Assembly: GCA_028284225.1 (NCBI GenBank)
Contig: JANQSD010000007.1
Location: 1 to 64,000, forward strand
Source: Arenicellales bacterium
Lineage (GTDB): Bacteria; Pseudomonadota; Gammaproteobacteria; Arenicellales; JAHEKD01
DNA: 64,000 bases
Direction of reading: 5' to 3'
The notes under the pieces are model-generated. The model ran no database searches. It was not told the DNA's origin and was given only the letters and a program-made list of their open reading frames with translations. Made by a program: the position numbers and the translations under genes. Of the stretch, positions 27,326 to 36,372 are shown piece after piece (positions within the stretch are counted from its first letter, which is position 1; each line of letters opens with the position of its first letter).

Positions 27326-28111
27326 ATGGATTCAATACGTAACAATTATCTCAACAATCTTTTTTCGCTTGCCGGCAAGACGGCTTTAATTACAGGTGCA
27401 TCTTCAGGTATCGGCCGGCACCTTGCTCATGTTTATGCCAAAGCAGGTGCAAATGTTATCGTGCTGGCACGCAGAGAGCAGAACCTGGCTGAATTAGCCG
27501 AGAGTATTAAAAATGATGGCACTGCAGTAGAGTATATTACTGCTGATTTATTAGCCTACGACGATTTTAAGGCCTTAGCGGATCAAATTTCTAAGCCCCT
27601 GGGTCCCCCTGATATCCTGGTCAATGCTGCCGGTATTAACCTACGTCAAGCCGCCGATGATGTTACGCAAGAAGGTTGGGAGAAAACATTAAGGCTTAAT
27701 TTATCCGTACCCTTTTATATGGCTCAGGCATTGGCACCGGTTATGTGTGACAAAGGTTATGGCCGTATAATTAATATCGCCTCACTACAATCCTTTCGAG
27801 CTTTTGAAAACGGTATTGCTTACGGTGCCTCAAAAGGAGGGGTCGCCCAATTGACCAGAGCGATGGCACAAGCTTGGTCTAGTCACGGAGTCACATGTAA
27901 TGCCATTGCACCCGGATTTTTCCCAACTGAATTAACCGCGGCTGTGTTTGATAATGAACACGTGAATCAGCATCATGCCCAGGCAACAGCAATCGGACGT
28001 AATGGACAAATGCATGATCTTGATGGCACGGTAGTATTTCTGGCTGCCCATGCATCAGCATATGTAACAGGGCAAATTATAGCTGTTGACGGGGGTTATT
28101 TAGCCAAGTGA
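27326..28111 (+). CDS. SDR-family oxidoreductase (gluconate 5-dehydrogenase-like)
   Basis: A 261-residue short-chain dehydrogenase. It has the cofactor loop TGASSGIGRH, NAAG, the catalytic Ser (IASLQSF), and YGASKGG with Tyr and Lys. The opening LFSLAGKTALITGA matches the gluconate 5-dehydrogenase/IdnO group. The ATG at 27326 is preferred over an upstream TTG. The stop overlaps the next gene's GTG, so the two dehydrogenases are coupled. The pairing of an SDR with an IdnD-like zinc enzyme suggests two-step oxidation and reduction of a sugar acid or polyol. Confidence 0.87.
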   Translation: MDSIRNNYLNNLFSLAGKTALITGASSGIGRHLAHVYAKAGANVIVLARREQNLAELAESIKNDGTAVEYITADLLAYDDFKALADQISKPLGPPDILVNAAGINLRQAADDVTQEGWEKTLRLNLSVPFYMAQALAPVMCDKGYGRIINIASLQSFRAFENGIAYGASKGGVAQLTRAMAQAWSSHGVTCNAIAPGFFPTELTAAVFDNEHVNQHHAQATAIGRNGQMHDLDGTVVFLAAHASAYVTGQIIAVDGGYLAK

Positions 28112-29103
28112 AAGCGTTAGTTTATACTGCACCTGAGCAGCTTGTTGTTCAGGATATGCCAGAGCCTCAGCCTGGTAATGATGAGGTTTTAGTGAAAGTT
28201 GAATGTGTGGGAATCTGTGGCTCGGATATGCATGCCTGGAAGGGGCATGATGAACGCCGCCCCGCGCCACTGATTTTAGGACATGAAGTGGCTGGGGTAA
28301 TTGCCAGCGGTGACAAGACAGGCCAGCGAGTAACAGTAAATCCATTGGTGACTTGCATGGACTGTGAATTCTGCAATCGAGGTCACACTAATCTTTGTCA
28401 AACAAGACAAATTATTTCCATGCCACCCCGGCAAGGTGGGTTTACCGAATATATTTCTATGCCACAGCGGAATTTATTGCCTATAGCTGACGATGTGAGT
28501 TTTGAGCAGGCTGCATTAACAGAGCCGATAGCTGTCGCCTGGCATGCCGTCGAATTAGCAGACCAAAAATCAGATTTTTATTTGCCAGACAGTAACGCGC
28601 TGATATTAGGAGGGGGAGCTATTGGCCTTGCTTGTGCACTGGTGTGTAATCATTTTGGAATTACAAATGTCTCGATTGCTGAAACCAATTCATTACGTCA
28701 TCAAACGCTTAGTAAGGCAGGAGATTTCAACGTTAACTATCCACAACAGTTTACTGATCAACAATTTGATCTGATTTTTGATGCTTATGGTGGAACTATA
28801 ACCCAAAAAATGGCAAGCAACTGCTGTAAACCGGGCGGTGTTATTGTCAATGTCGGTCTTGCTGGTGGTGAGGTCGGGTTGGATGTGCGCCGGATGACCT
28901 TGCAAGACATTAGTTTTATTGGGTCCTATACCTATACACAGAAAGATTTTGAACTAACCACTGAGGCGATTAATAAAAAGAAGTTAGGAAATCTTGACTG
29001 GACACAAGCTTTTTCGCTGGAGCAAGGGCCATCACTTTTTCAATCTATAAATTCGGGTACAATGAATGCACCAAAAGTTTTACTGTACCCGGAAGGAAGA
29101 TGA
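28108..29103 (+). CDS. Zinc-dependent medium-chain alcohol dehydrogenase (IdnD/sorbitol-type)
   Basis: A 331-residue dehydrogenase. Catalytic zinc ligands are visible in GICGSD and LGHEVAG, structural zinc cysteines in CMDCEFCNRGHTNLC, and the Rossmann loop in LILGGGAIGLACALV. It starts at GTG 28108, overlapping the SDR stop. The closest character is the L-idonate/polyol dehydrogenase group, but substrate cannot be fixed. It lies within the LacI-TRAP operon. Confidence 0.85.
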   Translation: MKALVYTAPEQLVVQDMPEPQPGNDEVLVKVECVGICGSDMHAWKGHDERRPAPLILGHEVAGVIASGDKTGQRVTVNPLVTCMDCEFCNRGHTNLCQTRQIISMPPRQGGFTEYISMPQRNLLPIADDVSFEQAALTEPIAVAWHAVELADQKSDFYLPDSNALILGGGAIGLACALVCNHFGITNVSIAETNSLRHQTLSKAGDFNVNYPQQFTDQQFDLIFDAYGGTITQKMASNCCKPGGVIVNVGLAGGEVGLDVRRMTLQDISFIGSYTYTQKDFELTTEAINKKKLGNLDWTQAFSLEQGPSLFQSINSGTMNAPKVLLYPEGR

Positions 29104-30245
29104 TTGAGTCACAGTTGCGTAAAGCAGCTTCAATTGCAGATTTAAAACGTAAAGCAAAATCACGACTGCCTGGATTCGCCTATGAATATCTGGCAGGAGG
29201 CTGTAATAATGATGTTGCTGTACATAATAATCGAATGCAATTGGATAACATTTATTTAAAGCCGAGCTATCTTAAATCTTGCGATACCGTTGATTTATCT
29301 GTAAACGTTCTTGGGCAAAGATATGCTGCGCCATTTGGCATAGCACCGATTGGCTTAAGTGGAATTGTTTGGCCGAGAGCATCTGAATTTCAGGCTCGTA
29401 CAGCCCATGAGCATAATATTCCGTTTATTCTGAGTAGCGTATCAACAACCGCAATAGAACAAGCAGCTGAACTGGCTAAAGATAATTTCTGGTTTCAGCT
29501 TTACCCACCCAAAGATTTAGCGATGCGCAGTGATATTCTGAAACGCTGCCGTGATGCGGGTTGTAAAAACTTAGTGGTGACTATCGATGTGCCAAGCTTG
29601 AGTTGGCGCCCAAGCGACATTAAAAATGGGTTGGGAATTCCTCCAAAAATAACACTCAAAAGCATTGCCCAGTCAGCGTTGTGTCCGGCCTGGTCGTTTG
29701 CTACTTTAAATTCAGGTTTACCAGAGTTCGCGACGCTTAAGCCCTACATTTCTGAGCAACTTAAAATGAAGGAAACGGCGCAGCAGATTAGGCATGTCCT
29801 GCGGGAAGTGGTTGATCAAACTGTATTAAAGCGGATTCGCGATGAGTGGCCGGAAAACCTGATAGTCAAAGGTATTATCAGTGCTGAAGATGCAAAAATG
29901 GCCGTAGCAACCGGAGCGGATGGCATCATCGTTTCTAACCATGGCGGTCGCCAACTTGATGCTGCTCAATGTCCGGCACAGGTTATCAGCACTATTGCCG
30001 ATGAAGTCAAAGACCGAACTGTTATCATGGTTGATAGTGGTGTCGAATCGGGTGTTGATGTAGGGCGCTATATAGCAAGTGGCGCAAAAATGGTATTTGC
30101 CGGTCGCGCCTTTATGTATGGTGTTGCAGCTTTTGGTTATTTAGGTGCAGACCACGCCAGTTTTATTCTTTATGCCGAATTAAAACAATTATTGGAACAA
30201 CTGCGTTGTTCATCTGTCACACGATTACCCAACCATCTGGTTTAA
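29100..30245 (+). CDS. FMN-dependent alpha-hydroxy-acid oxidase/dehydrogenase
   Basis: A 381-residue flavoenzyme of the lactate dehydrogenase/glycolate oxidase family. Typical features are GFAYEYLAGGCNND, PFGIAPIGLSGI, VVTIDVPS, the catalytic SNHGGRQLD, and MVDSGVESGVDVGRYIASGAKMVFAGRAF. The ATG overlaps the previous stop (ATGA). It oxidises a 2-hydroxy acid to a 2-keto acid, probably peripheral to the membrane. It extends the dehydrogenase series of the TRAP operon. Confidence 0.87.
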   Translation: MIESQLRKAASIADLKRKAKSRLPGFAYEYLAGGCNNDVAVHNNRMQLDNIYLKPSYLKSCDTVDLSVNVLGQRYAAPFGIAPIGLSGIVWPRASEFQARTAHEHNIPFILSSVSTTAIEQAAELAKDNFWFQLYPPKDLAMRSDILKRCRDAGCKNLVVTIDVPSLSWRPSDIKNGLGIPPKITLKSIAQSALCPAWSFATLNSGLPEFATLKPYISEQLKMKETAQQIRHVLREVVDQTVLKRIRDEWPENLIVKGIISAEDAKMAVATGADGIIVSNHGGRQLDAAQCPAQVISTIADEVKDRTVIMVDSGVESGVDVGRYIASGAKMVFAGRAFMYGVAAFGYLGADHASFILYAELKQLLEQLRCSSVTRLPNHLV

Positions 30246-30306
30246 ATCTTTTAACATACCCCCATATCATCGGGTACTTGATCACAATCTAAAATGAGAA
30301 ATAATC

Positions 30307-31182
30307 ATGACTTATACGCCTCCTAAAGTTTGGAAATGGGACGCCGAAAACGGTGGTGAATGGGCCAGCGTAAATCGCCCGATTGCCGGACCAACACATG
30401 AAAAGGAATTGCCGATCGGCAAGCATCCATTGCAACTTTATTCACTGGCAACCCCCAATGGCGTTAAAGTGACTATTATGCTGGAAGAATTGTTGCAGCA
30501 AGGTCATAACGGTGCTGAATATGATGCACATTTAATTAAAATCGGTGATGGTGATCAGTTCGGCAGCGGCTTTGTTGACGTCAACCCCAACTCGAAAATC
30601 CCGGCTTTAATGGATCACAGTACCGATCCGGCCACTCGCGTTTTCGAATCAGGATCAATTTTATTGTATCTGGCTGAAAAATTTTCCAGCCTGATACCGA
30701 CTGACCCAGGCAAAAGAGCAGAGTGCCTGTCCTGGTTATTCTGGCAAATGGGCAGCGCCCCATATCTTGGCGGAGGTTTTGGTCATTTTTATGCGTATGC
30801 GCCAACTAAAATGGAATATCCGATTGATCGCTTTACTATGGAGGTCAAGCGCCAGATGGATGTGCTGGACCGCCAACTTGCAGATAATGAGTATATTAGT
30901 GGTGCTGAGTACACCATAGCTGATATCGCTATCTGGCCCTGGTATGGAGTGTTAACATTTAACACACTTTATGAGGCGGCTGAATTTCTCGATACAGCGT
31001 CTTATAAGAACCTAAATCGATGGGCAAAGCAAATTCAACAACGGTCGGCTGTTCAACGTGGAAGAATGGTTAATCGAACTTGGGGTGAGCTCCAAGAGCA
31101 ATTACATGAACGACATGATGCCAGTGACTTTGAGACTAAAACTCAGGATAAAGTTGAGCAACAGACTTCCGATGATTCGTGA
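30307..31182 (+). CDS. yghU: Glutathione S-transferase, YghU type (disulfide-bond oxidoreductase)
   Basis: A 291-residue protein of the Nu-class YghU/YfcG group. It has the long N-terminal lead with PPKVWKWD, then the thioredoxin-like domain with LYSLATPNGVKVTIMLEEL and NPNSKIPALMD, VFESGSILLYLAEKF (glutathione binding), and the helical C-terminal domain with YTIADIAIWPW. The length matches E. coli YghU. It is the last plus-strand gene of the catabolic stretch and may have its own promoter in the 61-base gap. Confidence 0.88.
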   Translation: MTYTPPKVWKWDAENGGEWASVNRPIAGPTHEKELPIGKHPLQLYSLATPNGVKVTIMLEELLQQGHNGAEYDAHLIKIGDGDQFGSGFVDVNPNSKIPALMDHSTDPATRVFESGSILLYLAEKFSSLIPTDPGKRAECLSWLFWQMGSAPYLGGGFGHFYAYAPTKMEYPIDRFTMEVKRQMDVLDRQLADNEYISGAEYTIADIAIWPWYGVLTFNTLYEAAEFLDTASYKNLNRWAKQIQQRSAVQRGRMVNRTWGELQEQLHERHDASDFETKTQDKVEQQTSDDS

Positions 31183-31241
31183 TTTGTAAGCATATACAGG
31201 AGTGAGCTGTGGCAATTCACTCATTGCAATTTTAAGCGTTA

Positions 31242-31529
31242 CTAATCAAGCAGAAAATTCAATTGTTCAACTGTCTTGGCAGGGGTGATTTCAAGAATTT
31301 CTGCAGCGACAACATTTTCTACTACAAATGGGTCTTGATTGACGCGATGCTGTAAATCTTGCATCGATGTGTTGTTCGCCACTATAGCGCCGCCCAAGCC
31401 GGGTTGCAGGCTACCGGCCAGTAAAAATACGCCGTCATCAAAGCCACTCTTAAGCCATTGATTATGACCTTGCATAAATTCGCTGGCCTGAGATTTGTTG
31501 TTGGAAAATTTCAGTAGTACCACAAACAT
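31242..31529 (-). CDS. YciI-like protein
   Basis: A 95-residue dimeric alpha-beta barrel protein of the YciI family. It starts MFVVLLKFSNNKSQASEF and contains HNQWLKSGFDDGVFLLAGSLQPG with the histidine and aspartate of the family. Enzyme activity of this family is mostly unproven. It is convergent with the YghU gene. Confidence 0.75.
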   Translation of the reverse strand: MFVVLLKFSNNKSQASEFMQGHNQWLKSGFDDGVFLLAGSLQPGLGGAIVANNTSMQDLQHRVNQDPFVVENVVAAEILEITPAKTVEQLNFLLD

Positions 31530-31682
31530 TAAACTTCATCTCCTTTCGTTAATTCATTTTTGAAAGTCTTTATGCATAGTTAAGTCACCGCAATAAGTTA
31601 CCATGGTATTTTCAACCGGCCACAAACACATTCTTAATAGGTAATATCAACCAATCGATAAAACCAAATCTAACCCTTTTGC

Positions 31683-32087
31683 CTATGTTCTGTTTTCTTT
31701 TCTGATAACCAGCTTTAATCCTGACCAAACTTGGTCTACAGCGCATACCTTAACATCCACTAATCCGATCGGAAGAATAACATCTCTAATGACATTTTCC
31801 GTAATATCTGTTTTCACCCTAGAGGCCTTTTTAGGCCATGAAACCCAGATAGTTCCATCTTGCTTGATTTTGGTTATATAAAGCTTTACTCCTGATGACA
31901 ATTTGGTTTTTTCTTTCACAAAAAAATGAATCATGTCCAGATCTTTGCCAAGCCTTGACAAAATCCTCACCTCCGGCGGTAATGGCGAAAGCAATTCATC
32001 ATAGTTATCAGGCGGGTTGATTAGGTACAATCTGAACCCTTGTTTTATGCCCAGTTTTTTCGCAAGCGGTGAGATTTGATTTAGCAA
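31683..32087 (-). CDS. DUF3052 family protein
   Basis: A 134-residue soluble protein matching DUF3052. It has the opening KLGIKQGFRLYLINPPDNY, then WVSWPKKASRVKTDI and the highly conserved end DVKVCAVDQVWSGLKLVIR. Function is unknown. It lies 8 bases downstream of a tautomerase-like gene in a two-gene minus-strand unit. Confidence 0.75.
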   Translation of the reverse strand: MLNQISPLAKKLGIKQGFRLYLINPPDNYDELLSPLPPEVRILSRLGKDLDMIHFFVKEKTKLSSGVKLYITKIKQDGTIWVSWPKKASRVKTDITENVIRDVILPIGLVDVKVCAVDQVWSGLKLVIRKENRT

Positions 32088-32095
32088 GTTAAATT

Positions 32096-32485
32096 TTATA
32101 CCTCAACTTTATAGCCCAATGCTAATTCATCACCTGGCATACCGCGAATTCCCCAGTTTTCCTTAGGTGTTTCAAAAATGGTAATTTCTATATCCTGGGC
32201 AGAAATGCCAACTTGTACTCCTAAGTTAGAGTAGATTTGTTTAATTAATGTTTTCTTGGCTGCAACCGAGCGACCCTCAAACATAGATATTTCTATGATG
32301 ATGTACTTCTCCGACCGATCACTTGGATAGACAAAATCATCCTGCTCGAGCGAAATAAATCTGTGAAACTTCTTTTCTAAGGGATACTGAAGTGCCGCCA
32401 TTACTGATTGATGAATGGCGTTAGATATAGTCAGTTTATTTTCGTCCAGGTTTGATTTCAATCCATATATTTTTACTTGGGCCAT
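32096..32485 (-). CDS. Tautomerase-superfamily protein lacking the catalytic proline
   Basis: A 129-residue protein of the tautomerase/MIF fold (Tautomerase_2-like): VKIYGL, a helix, KKFHRFISLEQDDFVYPSDRSEKYIIIEI, and SAQDIEITIFETPKENWGIRGMPGDE. The ATG at 32485 has AGGA upstream and gives MAQVKIYG. Family members usually start MP, the proline being the catalytic base after methionine removal. Alanine here suggests an altered or lost activity. The TTG two codons upstream would not restore a proline. Confidence 0.7.
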   Translation of the reverse strand: MAQVKIYGLKSNLDENKLTISNAIHQSVMAALQYPLEKKFHRFISLEQDDFVYPSDRSEKYIIIEISMFEGRSVAAKKTLIKQIYSNLGVQVGISAQDIEITIFETPKENWGIRGMPGDELALGYKVEV

Positions 32486-32556
32486 TTTCAATCCTGGTTA
32501 AGTAATAGTAGTTAGATATCAAAATTTTATCAGACTAATTATCAAAATATTTCGTT

Positions 32557-33672
32557 TTAAGTAGTAGTCTTTTCTATCGATCCATAGTCAGACTTTCTAC
32601 CAAGTTTTAGGAAAAAACTTTCAAAGCTCTTATAAGAAATCCAGGCAAGTAATATTGAAAGCAAAAAAGCAGCGCTAGTAACCATAAAGGAGAAGTGTCC
32701 TTGCAAAGCCGGGACAGATCCATTTCTTAACCAGCCATGTAGTAATCCTGAAACAGCCTGGTGATACATGTAAAGACCGTATGATATGCTTCCGAAAAAA
32801 CACAGAGTTCCTGATCTTAATACTTTAGTCAGTCGTGAGTTAGAGTACAAAAGCGCCACAATTAAGAATGTGCTGTAAAAAATTGCAAGTGACAAAAATA
32901 CCAAAGAAGCACTCACTTTTAGTTTTACCAATCCAATTGTCATAACAAAGGTAATTAAAAATAGCATGAAGATAATATGTTTATACGCTTTTAGATCTAG
33001 CCAGAGTTGTTCTTTTCTATAAGTAACGGCTACCAAAACGCCCAGCAATAAAGCGTCCATCCTGAAAGGAAAATTAGTGAATGTGTAAAACCCAGAAAAA
33101 TGTAGTCGTAAGGCAAATGCAATTAAAACCAGTGGCAACAATATCTTAATCCAGATTTTTTCTCCCATAATTAAAATCAAAAGTGGAGCAAGAAGATAAA
33201 ATTGTTCTTCCACAGCCAAAGACCAGGTGATACCAAGAAAATTTCCTCCGAAAGCGCTTTTTAATCCCATAGCGATATTCTGTGTGAATGTCGCGTATGT
33301 CCACCATGGCATGAGGTTGTCGAAAAGCCAGGCAAATCGGGTGTTGTCCAAAATAGATTTCAACACGAAACATGCTAAAAGCAGGAAGACCAGTACGGGT
33401 AAGATGCGACACGTACGGCGAATCCAGAAGACTTTCAGAAAGTTCGGCCTTTTGTGATTGTCCAGTATTATCCCGCCTATTAAAAAACCTGATAGAACAA
33501 AAAACAGATCAACACCTGACCTGAATATTGTCGTTAGTTGCAGCACAGACGAAGCTAAATTTTGCTCAGCAGTGATATCTAATTGACAGGTTATATAGTG
33601 CCATATCAGCACCATCAATATAGCTATTCCACGGATACCGTCAAGTTCACGTATTCGAGCAGCTGTGTTCAT
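32557..33672 (-). CDS. Acyltransferase family 3 (OafA/YrhL-like), membrane
   Basis: A 371-residue integral membrane acyltransferase. It begins RIRELDGIRGIAILMVLIWHY, the conserved RxxxLDGLRG motif with the catalytic histidine after it, then LFFVLSGFLIGG and about ten membrane segments, with SYGLYMYHQAV near the end. It probably O-acetylates a surface glycan. The ATG at 33672 is preferred over an upstream start at 33693. No SGNH domain is fused. It is a lone gene with no clear partner. Confidence 0.85.
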   Translation of the reverse strand: MNTAARIRELDGIRGIAILMVLIWHYITCQLDITAEQNLASSVLQLTTIFRSGVDLFFVLSGFLIGGIILDNHKRPNFLKVFWIRRTCRILPVLVFLLLACFVLKSILDNTRFAWLFDNLMPWWTYATFTQNIAMGLKSAFGGNFLGITWSLAVEEQFYLLAPLLILIMGEKIWIKILLPLVLIAFALRLHFSGFYTFTNFPFRMDALLLGVLVAVTYRKEQLWLDLKAYKHIIFMLFLITFVMTIGLVKLKVSASLVFLSLAIFYSTFLIVALLYSNSRLTKVLRSGTLCFFGSISYGLYMYHQAVSGLLHGWLRNGSVPALQGHFSFMVTSAAFLLSILLAWISYKSFESFFLKLGRKSDYGSIEKTTT

Positions 33673-33713
33673 GAGTGAAATATAGCATTGCACTGAGATT
33701 CAGCGTAACAATA

Positions 33714-35066
33714 CTACTGCCAAATTTCTTGCATGGCGGTGTTGAATTGTTGCCAGTTAAAAATTGGGTTGGATCTGAGGTTTTGTTTGAACTTGTTAAA
33801 AGCAGCATTGTTAGTGATCACTGATTCCGGGAGATAGTCGAAAATGCAATCAAATTGTGTTTTGACTTGTTTGGGGAGTAAATTGTTAGGGTAGCTAGCG
33901 GTACTTTGCCATTGATCTAAAATGTTGGCACTTGGTCCAAGTTGAATTGTTATTTGCCCTGCGTTGAATTGCTTGAATGAGTGTTGCCATTGTTGATTGG
34001 GCCAGTGGTAAGCCATACTGCCGTTCTCGGGTTTATAAACGGCGGTGTATACGGTGCCGAAGTTTTGTTGATAGTTGCCGGAATAGAGAGGTGGTTGCAG
34101 GAAAGCATTGATAATAGATTTTTCTTTATCGCTGCTCTGGATTCCCGTCCCCGATCGTAGCCGGAGATGACGCTCCTGTGCGGGAACGGCGTCCAGTGTC
34201 TGTAAGCGTTCGTCATTCCCACGTAGGTGGGAATCCAGGTTTTGAGGACTTGACTTGACCCCCGTCTTCACGGGGGTGGCGGTGTTATGCCAATTTTGGA
34301 TCAATTTTTCTAAATACTCTTTCCTCTCAAGTGTTTTCGAAAAATTCGCCTGCTCTTGCCATTCAATGGTTTGTTGATGGTTAGTGGCAATTCGATCTTT
34401 GGTAACTCTGGCTTGTCGATCCGGAGCAACATGAACTGTTGCATAATCACCTGACTTGTCTACAACTGTAATGTTATAGGACATGTGCGAGGGAATGCGC
34501 CGAAGTTGTTTAACTGCTTGTTTTGTAGTTTCGCAGGTTTGCAGAATGTACCTGAGAATAATCGGGATGCCAAAGCCGGTACCCACTGCCTTTCGCCCGC
34601 CAAAAGTTAATGAAATTGCCAGGCCTGCATCATTAATGCCATCATCGGCACCCCATAGACATTCGTTGGTGCTAATGACTTTTCTATCTAACCAATCGGT
34701 ATAAAAAATCGTGTTTTCGGATAAATCGGGTGACAAGTCGTAATTACGGATCAATGTCGGCTCAGGATTAGAAAGCACGATCTGTGAGCAATTAATCAGG
34801 TAGGCGGGAGGTTGATGTAAAGTCAAAAATTGACAAGCTACAGGATTGTCATTAACCAAATGCTTTAATTGTTGGTAAATCGGTGTGATTTCCGGCATAA
34901 AACCGTTTAGCGTTTTTTCAGCGATTCTCAAGTTTGTTGAATTAATCTGCCCGTTTTTTCTGGACTGATACCAGCTTTTATATGCGGGCCAGTGAAGATT
35001 AAAGTTATTAAGCCATTGTTGATTGCTTTGAGTATTTTTGATTGCACTGAAAGTAACTGAATTCAC
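33714..35066 (-). CDS. C45-like (acyl-CoA:6-APA acyltransferase family) hydrolase with repeat insertion
   Basis: A 450-residue Ntn-type hydrolase of the C45 family. The likely nucleophile is Cys93 in NCSQIVLS, followed by RNYDL (107-111) and the conserved WGADDGINDAGLAISLTFGGR (138-158). There is no signal peptide. Residues ~265-312 do not belong to the fold. They are encoded by a palindromic intergenic repeat inserted in frame at 34131-34274, giving LDSHLRGNDE and RLRSGTGIQSS. The substrate is probably an amide such as a peptide or acyl-amino acid. Function may or may not be retained. Confidence 0.75.
   Translation of the reverse strand: MNSVTFSAIKNTQSNQQWLNNFNLHWPAYKSWYQSRKNGQINSTNLRIAEKTLNGFMPEITPIYQQLKHLVNDNPVACQFLTLHQPPAYLINCSQIVLSNPEPTLIRNYDLSPDLSENTIFYTDWLDRKVISTNECLWGADDGINDAGLAISLTFGGRKAVGTGFGIPIILRYILQTCETTKQAVKQLRRIPSHMSYNITVVDKSGDYATVHVAPDRQARVTKDRIATNHQQTIEWQEQANFSKTLERKEYLEKLIQNWHNTATPVKTGVKSSPQNLDSHLRGNDERLQTLDAVPAQERHLRLRSGTGIQSSDKEKSIINAFLQPPLYSGNYQQNFGTVYTAVYKPENGSMAYHWPNQQWQHSFKQFNAGQITIQLGPSANILDQWQSTASYPNNLLPKQVKTQFDCIFDYLPESVITNNAAFNKFKQNLRSNPIFNWQQFNTAMQEIWQ
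34131..34274. repeat. In-gene palindromic repeat cluster
   Basis: Three palindromic units lie in tandem: CTGGATTCCCG...GATGACG, TCGTCATTCCCAC-GTAG-GTGGGAATCCAG, and CCCCCGT-CTT-CACGGGGG. The unit class matches fragments at 1577-1606 and in prmC. Its length is a multiple of three, and the host frame stays open through it. Confidence 0.7.
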
Positions 35067-35131
35067 AAAGATTTCCTTGTCTAAGACTGTTACATTAGAA
35101 TGTAGAGCAAGATAAAATTAGTGTCAACACT

Positions 35132-35464
35132 ATGGCTCATGATGTATATAGCAAGGAATTTAAACTAAGCGTTACGACGTCCGATCTACCGGACTTATTT
35201 ATGACTTGGCGTTTGCAAGATAAGCCAATTGTTTATCGTGTTGAGCGCCGTCAGCAGGGTGGCGGGTTTGGCAATCCATCTAATCATCCCTATACCTGGG
35301 CCTTAGCGGTTTATGTTGACGGTCAATTAACCAGTGTTAAAAGTGCACGTGGTAAAGTTCGCGAGTGGAACAGTCTAGACCGGCTGGAAAAATGGTTACG
35401 TCAGCATGGCTTCAGGCAATGGCAAGTGGTTAATGAATTAGACCAGGTGGCGTTGCAACGTTAG
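35132..35464 (+). CDS. Conserved hypothetical protein
   Basis: A 110-residue basic soluble protein with no motif I can name. It contains RVERRQQGGGFGNPSNHPYTWALAVY and WNSLDRLEKWLRQHGF. The composition looks protein-coding, and it diverges from the C45-like gene. Its stop overlaps the 3' end of prmC by four bases, tail to tail. Confidence 0.5.
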   Translation: MAHDVYSKEFKLSVTTSDLPDLFMTWRLQDKPIVYRVERRQQGGGFGNPSNHPYTWALAVYVDGQLTSVKSARGKVREWNSLDRLEKWLRQHGFRQWQVVNELDQVALQR

Positions 35465-36372
35465 GTCATCTGAGCGTATGTTAGCCGAGGTTTATCGTTT
35501 AGGTCTTTTAGGCAAGATACATTTTTATAAGCGCGCCGGGAGTCAGATTGCATGATTCTCCTTTCGGTGGGGATGACATTTTTGCCCGATTTTGTAGTGC
35601 CTTTGAATAATTGTCGTACTTGTTGCTCTTGATCGTAGCCGTGTTCGACCAGTAAATAACCATTGGTTTTAAGGTGTGTTATAGACTGCTGGATAATGTG
35701 CTTTAAATCTTTTAATCCATTTGTGCCTGGGGTTAACGCCAAATCGGGCTCAAAACGTACATCGCCTTCAGATAAATTTTTGTCCTCTGACGCAACATAG
35801 GGCGGGTTGCTGACAATCATATCAAACTGTTGATTGCCAAGGTTTTCAAACCAGTCGGATTGAACAACGCTTATGTTGTTCAATCCATGCCTTTGAATAT
35901 TTTCCTGTGCGACAGCTAATGCAGCCAATGACTTGTCTGTCGCGATAATTTTGACATTCGGTCTTTCCTTAGCAATTGCGCAGGCAATGGCACCGCTGCC
36001 GGTGCCAAGATCAGCAATGTCAAAACAATTGGCTTCAGGAATCAGGGTAAGGGCCGTTTCGACCAGTAATTCAGTTTCCGGCCTGGGAATCAATGTATCT
36101 GCTGTGACCTTTAGTGCTAATGACCAAAACTCTTTTTGGCCGGTAAGATAGGCGACGGGTGTGCCTTGTTGCCTTTTAGTGATGACTTGTTGATAAGCAC
36201 TGACTAGTTCCTGGTCGAGTAGTTGATCAGCTTTGAGTATCAGGTCCACATCCGAGTAATGGCCGACATGGCACAAAAGAATTTTTGCATCCAGTCTGGC
36301 ACTATCAGAGTTTTGTTGCAGCTGTTCAGCGGCCCAGTTAATAAATTGACTTAAGGTTGTCGGATTACTCAC
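35461..36372 (-). CDS. prmC: PrmC: peptide chain release factor glutamine methyltransferase
   Basis: A 303-residue SAM-dependent enzyme that methylates the GGQ glutamine of release factors. SAM-binding [14 protein letters not shown] and the catalytic NPPY (VSNPPYVA) are present. I start at GTG 36372, close to the prfA stop; a TTG at 36387 is also possible. The C-terminus reads VRQLF, then ~27 extra residues encoded by a repeat (about 35524-35604, [16 protein letters not shown]), then [10 protein letters not shown], which is the normal family end. So a repeat lies within an otherwise complete essential gene. It is in operon with prfA. Confidence 0.88.
   Translation of the reverse strand: MSNPTTLSQFINWAAEQLQQNSDSARLDAKILLCHVGHYSDVDLILKADQLLDQELVSAYQQVITKRQQGTPVAYLTGQKEFWSLALKVTADTLIPRPETELLVETALTLIPEANCFDIADLGTGSGAIACAIAKERPNVKIIATDKSLAALAVAQENIQRHGLNNISVVQSDWFENLGNQQFDMIVSNPPYVASEDKNLSEGDVRFEPDLALTPGTNGLKDLKHIIQQSITHLKTNGYLLVEHGYDQEQQVRQLFKGTTKSGKNVIPTERRIMQSDSRRAYKNVSCLKDLNDKPRLTYAQMT
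35524..35604. repeat. In-gene palindromic repeat in prmC
   Basis: On the minus strand GTCATCCCCACC-GAAA-GGAGAATC resembles the consensus GTCATCCCCGCGAAAGCGGGGATC of common intergenic palindromic repeats. It adds about 27 codons between VRQLF and the conserved [10 protein letters not shown] ending without breaking the frame. Confidence 0.6.

Noticed and set aside
34131-34274. CRISPR-like repeats
   Set aside because: The units are palindromes of unequal length without regular spacers, and no cas genes are present.
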